A stretch of 64,000 bases of DNA from Viscum album (taxonomy: Eukaryota; Streptophyta; Magnoliopsida; Santalales; Viscaceae), in the NCBI GenBank assembly GCA_963277665.1, contig OY728128.1:1350682356-1350746355 (forward strand), written 5' to 3'. The position numbers and the translations under genes are program-made. A model generated the notes under the pieces. The model saw nothing but the letters and a program-made list of their open reading frames with translations. It had not been told where the DNA came from and did no database searches. Each line of letters starts with the position of its first letter. The stretch's first letter is position 1. This document shows, piece by piece, positions 35,641 to 44,644 of the stretch.

Positions 35641-36540
35641 ACGTATAAAATGAGCAGTCTCCCCTCAACTGGTGGCATGAGAACCAGTGGACTTATGAGA
35701 TATCTTTTAAGATTGTTGAATGCTTCTTGACAATCATTATCTCACTCATACGTAACTCCTTTCTTCATGAGCCTAGTGAAAGGTAAACATTTATCTGCCA
35801 GGTTGGCTATGAAGCGCTGAATGTAGGTAAGATTCCCTTGGATACCTCTCAACTCAGTGAGATTGTGAGGTGGGGACATACCAAGGATGGATTTTTTCTT
35901 CTTGGGGTCGACTTCGATGCCATGATGGCGTACGACGAAGCCGATGAATTTTCCCAAGGTAACGCCAAAGGCGCATTTTAGGGGATTCATCTTTAAACTA
36001 TGTTATTGCAATTTGTTGAAGACAGCTTCAAGATCAGTCAAGTGGTTTGAGCGCTTTTGTGATTTAACCACCAGGTAGTCGACATAAAACTCGACGAATT
36101 TTCCCAAGAAGGGCTTGAAGATACAATGTGTGGCGCACTAATATGTGGTGTCGGCATTCTTTAGACCAAAGGGCATCACTTTATAATAGAAAACTCCCTA
36201 AGGGGGCCTAAAAGTAGTAGCTTCTTCATCTCCTTGGGCCATACGGATTTGATTATATCCAGAATAGTCATCCATGAAAGAGAGGGCTTCATATCTGATT
36301 GTCGCATCAATCAAAAATTTTGTGATCGGGACTGGGGTGTCTTCTTTTGGGCAATACCGATTACGGTCCCTGAATTCAATGCAGATTCTAATCTTCTCAT
36401 TCTTCTTTTTGACAGGAACTATGTTTTCTAGCCAAATTGGATATTGGACCTCCCGTATGAAGTTGGATTGGATCAGCTTGTCAACTTCAACCTCTATTTT
36501 GGCAGCATGCGTTGGGTGGGTCCTTCTGGCTGCCTACTTA
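35641..36540 (-). pseudogene. Tat reverse transcriptase
   Basis: Minus-strand motifs in order: VDKLIQSNFIREVQYP, NIVPVKKKNEKIRICIEFRD, ALSFMDDYSGYNQIRMAQ, VFYYKVMPFGLKNADTTY, then FYVDYLVVKSQKR (about 36070-36100) and LKMNPLKCAFGVTLGKFIGF, then RGIQGNLTYIQRFIANLADK. The catalytic YVDD reads YVDY, so the second catalytic Asp is lost. At least three stops interrupt the domain. The enzyme is dead. Confidence 0.85.
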
Positions 36541-37277
36541 TAGCCCATGTGATCTTCTGGTAAGCTCAGATGATGGGTGGTGACCTCAGGATTGAGGCTT
36601 GGCATTTTTGTGTAATTCCAGGCAAACACATATCGATTATTCTTTAGGAAGGAGGTATATGCCTCCTGCTCCTTGACAGACATAACCACACTGGTCATAG
36701 TGGGTCGCGGGTCATTTTCGGTGCTCAGGTTTATCTTCTTAAGTTCATCGATTGTGGTGGAGACACCTTCTTCAAATGCAGGAGGGGTATCTTTGAGGTC
36801 TTCTTCCTCTTCTTCTTCTTCTTCATCATCTTCATAATCTTCCTCTTCTAATGGAGAAATGATTTTTGAGACGAACTCTCCAATGTTGGGAGAGAAATCG
36901 TCTTTTGCCTTAGTGTGTGTGGCAAGGGCAGTTTGATGTCCCGAGGATGGGTCGGGAGCATCTTTGATAGGGATTTTCCTAACAATGTGGGAGTCGGTCC
37001 ACTTCTTCATGTCTTTAGACTTGGTGGTTGTAACAAAGACCATGTAGACAACTGAGTATACACCCAGAATTGTACTTACACATTCAACTTGGTTGATGGG
37101 TAGTACATACTCTTCCCCAGGTTGCTGGAGGGGGTCGGCGGGAGCCATCTCCAATCCATTCGGGGCATTGATCCAATCAACGTCATCGACCGAAAGATGT
37201 TTTTCTCCCAACTCATAGAACCCAGCGTCAATATAATGTGATTCACAAGACTCAAATGGGGATTTATTGGTGTGCAA
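36534..37277 (-). pseudogene. Tat protease-RT linker, acidic
   Basis: A 247-codon open frame. The N-terminal half follows the protease. A run of Asp/Glu (about 36790-36855) makes a strongly acidic linker. The C-terminus (EQEAYTSFLKNNRYVFAWNY then MPSLNPEVTTHHLSL) is the conserved approach to the Tat RT (EFKDVFAWSYxEMPGLDPxVxxHHL). It is cut by a stop at 36534 before the RT proper. Confidence 0.75.
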
Positions 37278-37700
37278 CGTCTTGTTTTTATCATTAGTGC
37301 AATATTTGATGCACTGATGGTATGAGAACAGAATTGCAGTGTGTTGATGCAGCTAAGGCCTCCCTAACAGGACATTGAAGGTTGTATATTGCCGCACTAC
37401 TAGGAACTAGAAATCTGATATGAGATCTCCAAGACAAGTTTTAATCTTGATTCGTCCCAACAGTTTCTGCTCACTTTTGTCGTATCCCAGCAGAGTTGTA
37501 GTGCAGGGTGTCAAGTTGTCTTCATCATATCTCAGTCGACAAAGAATTCACAGCGGGGGGAGGTTAACTCCAAAGTCATTGTCGATGAAGATCCTCCAAA
37601 CATCAATTCCATTTATCTTGTTGGGCACATATAAGGTTTTGATGTGCCCTTGTGTGATGGCGTCTTCATCTCTGTATGTGAAGGAGATGACGGCGTGACA
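37278..37700 (-). pseudogene. Tat aspartic protease
   Basis: Minus-strand translation shows GIDVWRIFIDNDFGVNLPPL (around 37560-37615), matching the retropepsin block (VxxVFVDxGSSVNIMPL) with the active-site Gly changed. It continues with LLGYDKSEQKLLGRI and FNVLLGRPYLHQHTAI (about 37340-37380), where the family has YNLLLGRPW. Stops occur in between. The plus-strand frame at 37420-37698 is its shadow. Confidence 0.7.
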
Positions 37701-40350
37701 TTCTTCGGGACTAGTCTATGTCTGGTAGACTTCAGCTGCTGCTACTTCATCCTTGAACTCCTGAGGACTTAGCAAGGCTTCAATGAGTGCCTCCCTAAGA
37801 TCTGCGGATAGGATCAACGCATCCAGGATTGACAGCGTTGTTGGTACTAAATCCAGCTGCTTTAAAATATCATACTTCTTCTCTAAAGGTCAGTGCTTCC
37901 CGGCTCGGGGTTTCTCTTTTACAGACACTTTAGGGGTTTGATCTTTGGACGTAGATGGTTAGGCCTCTGTAATAGGGGTCAGTGGTGATGCAGTCCTTTC
38001 CACGTTTGGATGAATTGGTCTGTCTGTATACCTTAGGTGGTTCGGTATTTGTTCTTCCCTTGATGGGTATTCCACGATAAATAGGCTTGAATTTCTTCCG
38101 ACGGGGGTGAAGGAGCATTCCAGTTCTTGTTGTGTCTGTCGGAGGGTCCTTCCATGAGTTTCTGCGATGTTAACAACTTGACTTGTGGCGTGGTCGGGAA
38201 TTTAACTCCTACCACGATCATGCCTTCTAGGAAACCTCTGGCCTCTGCGGCCTCTTCCTCTGGCTCTCCAGTTGGGCATGGGGAATTCAGGTTTGTGGCC
38301 ATAGTCTTCATCCGAGAAGGGGTCCATCCAGTGAATGACATTAATGGAGCTTAAGATCAGTTCTTGACCCGACACTGTTTCTATCTGACTGTCTCCTTCT
38401 GATGGTGTCGTTTAACAGGACGGTGCCCATTGTACTGTTTGGCGGGGTGGTGCTCGTTGTACCAAGACTATTGGCATGAAGTCTGAAAGTGTCAACACTG
38501 ACTTCGACATCTTCTTGCTCTTTCTTTCTGTCCTTCTGGCCATTGGAGGACAACGGGGCCGAGGAGGATGGTTGTGTGGTATTGGGAGATTTTGGGGGCA
38601 CAGTTGGTTGTTTCAACTGCACCTGGAGAATGCCATGAACTCGATTGACGGTCTTTCGGGTCATCCAATTGTCAAACTTTTGCTCCTTACTATTAACTGT
38701 CTGACATTCCTCTTCCTCTCTTGAGTATGAGGTGGATACATACGCTACATGTGCTGGCGGCAGGCCCAACTTGACTTGCATGGAATCCACCATCTTTTGC
38801 ATGAGATCCTTGAAAATGAAGAATTCCTGGATGGTGTGTCCCAGTATCTAGTGGTAGGGACAGTAATTTGGACGGTCATCGAGACCCACTTCATCAACCC
38901 GCTTTGGCTATGGTAGCCGGAGCAAATTTCAATTCATAGCAGCTATGAAATAGTTGCAGACCTGGTCATCTCAGAAAGAGTAAACTTTGTTTTTTGTTCT
39001 TCAAACTGATTTATTTTGGCACTCTATCGCTCATCTTATCGAGGTGGGGGTGGCTGTTGGCGTCCAGGGGGTCCTGCATGGTTCAGTGGGGGACTCACAA
39101 CTAGAGATGGTGTCAGGGTGGCTTAAGCATGACAGAAGCTGCTTCAGCTTTTCTCATTCTTTTCCCAGGGGCTGATGGGGCCATTCGGGGCTTAAGGTTG
39201 GTCTGTTACAAGGAGTCTTCTATCCTTTGGGTGATGGTAGAGAAGTCTCTAAACCCACTTGTGTACTTCACCAGGATGAGCGGTGTTCACAATTCATCTT
39301 GAAGGTTATTGATGCACATGGAGAGCATCTCATCCTGGGGGAGTGGTAGGTTCAGGAATATGTCAGGCCCTTCCATCTAGCAATGAAGTATGAGACTCTT
39401 TCATTCTCTCGTAGTTTGCAGTTCATAAGGTCATTGGTCATCATCTTAGGCAGTGTTGAACTGAACTGGAAGAGAAGCTGTCACCAGAGGTCCTCCCAGC
39501 CTGTGGTTGAATTGGGTGGAAAGCTAGTATACCATATAAAAGTTGATCCCTATAGGGTTTGTACGAAGCACCTGAGTTTTACGGATTTTTATTGCTCTGG
39601 AGTGCCCATCATGGGGTCACAGTAAGAGGCATAGTGCATTAAATGCTATTTCGGGTCCCCTGAGCCATTGAACACTGGGAATAAGGGGTTCCCGAAGTTT
39701 GACAATAGCGGAACATTGTTCACCCACTCGGGGTAGGGTTTTCACTCTGGTTGTATCGAAGCATGTCGCTCCTCCATGGCTTCTAGTTGAGTTGTTAGTT
39801 GCTTGATGGTGTTTAAGAGCCCTTGATGCATATCTTTTTGGGCTTGAGCTTGAGCTGGTGCAGTAGTGGCCAAGACTGGGCGTGTCGGCACTGCTAAAAT
39901 TTGGGGTGGATACCCAGCCGAAGGCATCATTTGTGGGTTTACCTAGATATATTCTAGTTGTCGTCCCAATGGGGGGAAGTCTTGATGTCCTTTTGGGGTT
40001 GGGTTGAACGGACCTCTGAGCTTGGCTGCATTCACTGGAATGAGTGCATGTGGCATGGGCACCTCTTCTGGGAGCACATACTGACGTTCTGTGGGGGGGA
40101 ACACATCCGACAAGGTAGCTCCCTCAACGTAGCTCGACATTAATTCGTCTGAGCTCTTTCATTTCTTCCCCCTGCTTGGTGAACCTTTCCTTGAGGGTGA
40201 GGGACTCACTCTCAGGGGGGAGGAGGGTCATAGATGACCTTGGACTTATTCTTCTCCTTGTTGGGGTTTCAAGGGGGAGGTAACGACGGGTTGACTGAGG
40301 GGGCACCCAGATTTAGGACCACCCTCTGGTTTTGGGTAAGCACACCATCA
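37701..40350 (-). pseudogene. Tat gag
   Basis: The gag core is at about 39240-39740 on the minus strand, with words such as WYTSFPPNST, WEDLWQQLLFQF and LRENERVSYFIARW, which fit the retrotransposon gag family (WYxxLPPxSIxxWxxLxxxFxxxF, QxxxESLxxYxxRW). Upstream, open pieces at 39943-40140 and 39742-39930 give a Pro-rich N-terminus and a short coiled coil (HQGLLNTIKQLTTQLEAMEE). Downstream, 38341-38802 and 38033-38341 are Ser/Pro/Arg-rich C-terminal pieces. I see no clear CCHC. The exact start is uncertain, perhaps near 40300. Confidence 0.65.
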
Positions 40351-41210
40351 GGCTCGGTGTGGGATGCCTCTAGGAGGGAACCATCTTCCTTCGCGTCCTC
40401 TCCCCCTGCGTCATTTTCTGTGAGATCTGTGGGGTTGACGTTTACCAAGTTCATTGAGGCATACCGCATTGGGGGTGGTGTACCCAGTTCCAAATGGTAA
40501 GAAGGCTTCTCACGCCCTTTATTGGACTTTTTCCTTCCATTATGCGGTATTCTTCGGGTTTCTTGGTGAAGATTGACCCGAAGGGAGCCCCGGTCTGACC
40601 TCGTAACACACCTTTATCTCGGAGGGTGTGAACCACAAGAAGGGGTGGAACGGGTAACTCCTATGCCCATCGTTCTTCCTAGATGGTGGAAGACAGACGT
40701 CTGTTGTGCGGGGATTTGAGGTAAAAATGCCCCCAGCCCTATGGGCTGGGGTTGTTCCCATTCTCCTTTCGATGTGTTATGGCCTAGATTTGTTGGTCTT
40801 ACGGGGGCATTTTGATTTAAAATTCCCCCAGCCCTATCGGTTGGGGTTGTTCTCATATTGCGGCAGTAGTCGCTGCTATTTCCACCTTTTCAATTTCACG
40901 TACTCCTATGCGGGTGTAAGCTGAGTATGGCATTGGGCCTGCACGGAGTTTATGGTCTTTTGAATACATGAGAACTACTTACTGGTTGGCTTCCCTTAGG
41001 TGGGAAGCATGATGGATGTTCTTGGTTTCCTGACTCAGAAGTTTTTTTGATGGCTTGATCCCTTCGGCCCTGATACTTTTGAGACTTACTTCGAGCTGGT
41101 TTTTGTTGATTATCTTATCTTTCCTAAGTAGTGGTTTTTGTTGAATATCTTATCTTTCCTGAGTAGGGGTTTCCTGAGTAGGGGTTTCAATTGAAGGCCA
41201 TTACCAACAA
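40351..41210. repeat. Tat leader, gag-proximal part, with small repeats
   Basis: Contains two copies of CCCCCAGCCCTAT followed by GGGTTGTTCCCAT-like text (40730-40760, 40826-40855), giving CAGCCC/GGGCTG inverted repeats. Near 41097-41190 there are three partial copies of a 36-bp unit (GTTTTTGTTGAATATCTTAT then CTTTCCTGAGTAGG). Short minus-strand frames here could be the gag N-terminus. Confidence 0.5.
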
Positions 41211-41213
41211 CAG

Positions 41214-43092
41214 ATGGCCTCAGATACCCGCAAGAGAGCAATCAAAGATAAAATGTGCCAAAGGCAACCAAAAAATGAAGAGCACATACATGATCCTGCT
41301 CTACTGCAAGCTAGGGTTCTTGACACCCTCAAACATATATCAACAAAGGCTCAAGACCCTGTCATTCCATTACCAAATTATGGAAGTGGCAGTAGCAGTT
41401 GCAAAGGTCCTCCCTGCAATATCGCTACCAGCAGCTCTAAAGGTCCTCCACAGAGCACCCACAGAGGCTTACTCCATGGGTCAAGAATTATTGATCATGA
41501 GAGACTATCTCATGATGCGTGTCGGGGTAGCCCTCCCCTTGACTTGAAGATCAGACATCAAGAAGTTCCTCCCCTTACTGTCGTCTTCCCTGATGGTCCT
41601 CCCTAGGGTATACGTTGCAGATATGCTTCTCCCTGTAGTCGGACATCAAGTCATGATCGTAGTCCTCGCCATGATGACAATTATTGTGAAGGCCCTCCCC
41701 GCAATGGCAATTACTCTAAAGTTCATTCTCCTGGTAACACCAAGCAACGAGAAGGACCTCCCCTCATTGCGGTACATCCTGAAGGTCCTCCCTAGGATGT
41801 ACACTGCAGAAATTCTTCATACAACCAGATATCAAGTCATGATGGTAGTCCTCGCCATGATGACAGTCATTGCGAATGCCCTCCCCGAAATGACAGTTGT
41901 TGTGAAGGTCCTCCCCTCAGTGACATTAAGCAGCAAGAAGGTCATCCCATTTCTACAACTCACCCTGAAGGTCCTCCTCAGGGTATACACCGTCAGGAAA
42001 ATTCCCACGGTCGGACATCAAGTTGCAATAGTAGCCCTCACCATTGCATCACCGATTGCGAAGGTCCTCCCCACAATCAAAATTCGTGCTGGCAAGAAGG
42101 TCCTCCCTTTGCCGGAACAAATACGAGAAATCCCTCATGTGCTGAGGCACTCGAAAAAATGGAGTCAGACACATCGGGCACTCTGTCTATAATGAGTGAT
42201 GTTCTTTCTCAACCAGGGGATGGACTGGGGCCACGCTCATCTTCTGAGCCACCCTCATGCCATCCACAAATCATTAAGGCTCCCACCAGTCTAGTTTCTT
42301 AGAACAAAATTATTAAGAAGCAGTCAAGCTGGGCATACCAAGTATAGGAGCCTCCAGAAGAAGAACGACATGATATGTTGCTTGTGAGAAGACAACTAGC
42401 TAGGGATAGTATACCAGTGATGTATTGGCCTACAACCACTTCTCACTTCGACATACTAGGAGAGTTGTATGGGGAATGCATGCATGACATTCGCCTCAAT
42501 ATATGGACGACTCTTCGTCATCTGAAAGAAAAATTTATACCCTATAAAGGGTACACGAACCATGTCAGCACGATATGGGAGCTTCGCCATCTAGTCAACC
42601 TGGAAGCCCTCCCGTCCGCAAGGCAGCCGCAATCAGAAAGGCAAAAGAAAAACCTTGAACTGGCCTGCTTCCATGCACTGCATAAGTTGTGTCGCCTCAT
42701 TGGCAATGCCCCAGCTGGAGTTCACATTCGGGGATGGGGAGAACATGGATTGAGTATTTGTTCTCAATCTGGTTGTCTGTGTATCGCAGGATATTGTTGT
42801 CGACCCTCATGGACTGGAGTAGGGATACATAACTGCTCCGAAGTGACTAACTCATTTTGCGAGTGAGTCATTCCATTCGAGGAAACCGAGTCGTGGGCCT
42901 GATTTCTCGTCTTTGCCGCTGATACAATGATATCTTGGCATGTTTGGAGGATATGGTCTGGAATCGGCGTCTAATCCTCCATCATTGCCAGGATGTGCTA
43001 AGATACATCTTTGGCTGGAATGGGTATGAAGGCTCATTCCGATGTCGGAGTAGGAGTTGGTGCCTGCTCCGGTCCTCCATGAGTTTCCAGTA
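41214..43092 (+). pseudogene. antisense leader ORF with GPP-rich 63-residue repeats, unknown family
   Basis: I do not recognise this protein. From ATG 41214 a single frame runs to 42866 with stops only at 41604, 41793, 42300 and 42345. At about 42740 the coding sense moves to another frame, which continues to about 43092 (stops 42830, 42848, 42920). Visible parts: a basic N-terminus; a Pro/Gly/Ser/His-rich region with (E/D)GPP about every 20 residues and a 62-63 residue repeat (41604, 41793, 41979) containing RTSSHDxSPRHDD-like text; then an apparently globular helical domain (LYGECMHDIRLNIWTTLRHL, then ELACFHALHKLCRLIGNAP, then ILACLEDMVWNRRLILHHC). It lies antisense between LTR and gag. Every stop can be explained by one C-to-T change. 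Confidence 0.5.
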
Positions 43093-43108
43093 GATACTGG
43101 CAGTTCTC

Positions 43109-43600
43109 CTATGTCGAGACAGAGGAACGAGTCTGTCGCTGGTTGTCTTCTCTGGTTGCCACCGTATTTGACTGGTGGTCTTCATATTCACGGGTGGGGA
43201 TTTTCATGCGCTCACTTATCGTTGTATTTGTCTCATGAGCTTTGTATGCATCCATAGGAATTTGAATCTGCTCGTATTTAGTTGTCGCCCTATTTTGATG
43301 ACGGACTTGATATGTGTCAGCAGGTATTTGTGCATGCGTATAGCATGTTGCTGCCCTATTTAGATGGAAAGTTTGAAATGCATCAGCAAGTGTTTGTGCC
43401 TGCGTGTAGCTGAGTGCCGCTCTATTTGGATGGCAGGCTTGTTGTGGGTCGGCAGATATCTGCATCTGCTTGTAGTTTGTCGTTCTTTCTGCACAGTGGG
43501 ACCAGAGAGTACTAGCAGGAACGTGCATGTGCTTGTATCGTGCCACCATATTTTTATGGTGGGCTTGAGTGGAGGGGCAGAGTCATAGGTATGCCCGCTG
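43109..43600 (-). repeat. 66-bp tandem repeats with an open frame of 22-residue units
   Basis: About six units of roughly 66 bp. On the minus strand they keep a 147-codon frame open (43549-43109). Each unit resembles ADAFQTFHLNRAATCYTHAQ-IP. Since the unit length is a multiple of three, the frame may be maintained by chance or by coding selection. It may be an upstream leader ORF of the element. No family is recognised. Confidence 0.5.
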
Positions 43601-44334
43601 AATGTCATCGCGTTAGTACGGCGTAGCTGCTCCTCAGGAACTAGGGTGATAGCGTGTTTCTGATTATATATTCACCGCCCTTGGTGGGCAGCCTGAGGAG
43701 CCCGGGTCTCCTAGAATTTAGCAGGTGCCCTCGGCATAAGGTCCTCCTCGACGGGAGGAGGCTTGGTCGTCTGGTGTCAGCGACAATGTTCTCTGGCGGG
43801 GGCCCATGGGTAGGACCCTATGCAGTTAAGATGAAGTCATCAGCATTGACTTCATCTACCTCCCTAAGATAAGGGAGGTACTCATTGTCACGTTCTGGGG
43901 GCAGGCTCCCGAAATGGTTTGAGACGGCCACTAGGGTGCCGGCAGCGGCTGAAGATGTGGCTGGCGGACCTTTGCAGACTAGAGGGCTTGTCTTGCAGCC
44001 TCCAGCACCAGGAGAGTACCATTTTGATGGTACTCCCTGACCAGCGTGTTGGATACCCAGCATTGAAGATGCTGGGTGGGAGAGGGAGTCATGCTCTTCG
44101 TTGGGGCCCCGGCCGCCTGCGGGGTCGCTGATATGCGTGTCTGCATGGGTCGTTGGGATGTCATTTGGATCGAAGGTCGGACTGCGGGAACCTGCAATAT
44201 ACATATATGACATACAGACCACAAAACCTCATCAAAGTAGCATTCCTTTAAACATATGCATATTTGGAGATTCAGCTTGGCCCTCTTCCCCTTTTCTTTT
44301 GCTGCGAGGCGAAGGGGCTTGAGTGGGGTAAGAC
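43601..44334 (-). other. Tat leader, PBS-proximal part
   Basis: GC-richer leader sequence. A 134-codon minus-strand frame (44222-43818, Pro/Ser/Gly-rich) and an overlapping plus-strand one exist, but neither resembles a known domain. I would not call a gene. Confidence 0.4.
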
Positions 44335-44644
44335 CGCCACCTTAATTAAGGATTCACATCGGGTTCACCATTTTTGTTTTGTCTCCGAGGTGGCGCGTTT
44401 TGCACGTACCAGGGCAAACAAAATGGTCTGACGTGCAGTATCCTTTTGTCTTTTATCATTTGGGTAGAACCGCCACCTTGGTTAAGGATTCACGTCGGGT
44501 TCACCATTTTTGTTCCACCTCCGAGGTGGCGCGTTTTGCACGTATCAAGGAGAACGAAATGGTCCGACGTGCAGTATCCTTGTCTTTTATAATTTGGGTA
44601 AAACCGTCACTTTGGTTAAGGATTCACGTCGGGTTCACCATTTA
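44335..44644 (-). repeat. tandem 135-bp modules of LTR end plus tRNA-Trp primer binding site
   Basis: On the plus strand the 3' end of plant tRNA-Trp, GATTCACGTCGGGTTCACCA, appears at 44621-44640 (four bases from the LTR), again at 44487-44506, and with one change at 44351-44370. The complementary minus strand therefore has three PBSs (TGGTGAACCCGACGTG...). Each is preceded, in element sense, by a copy of about 110 bp of the LTR 3' end, including the palindrome CCACCTCCGAGGTGG (44515-44529). Steps are 136 and 134 bp. Confidence 0.8.

Noticed and set aside
41593..42192. 199-codon plus-strand frame rich in Val, Leu, Met and Ile
   Set aside because: It overlaps the GPP-repeat frame in another register. 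Its composition (LPxM, KVLP repeats) is what the GPP codons give when shifted by one, so it is a shadow.
44351..44640. tRNA-Trp gene fragments
   Set aside because: Only the last 20 nt of the tRNA are present, next to an LTR end and repeated three times. That is a primer binding site read on the opposite strand, not a tRNA gene.
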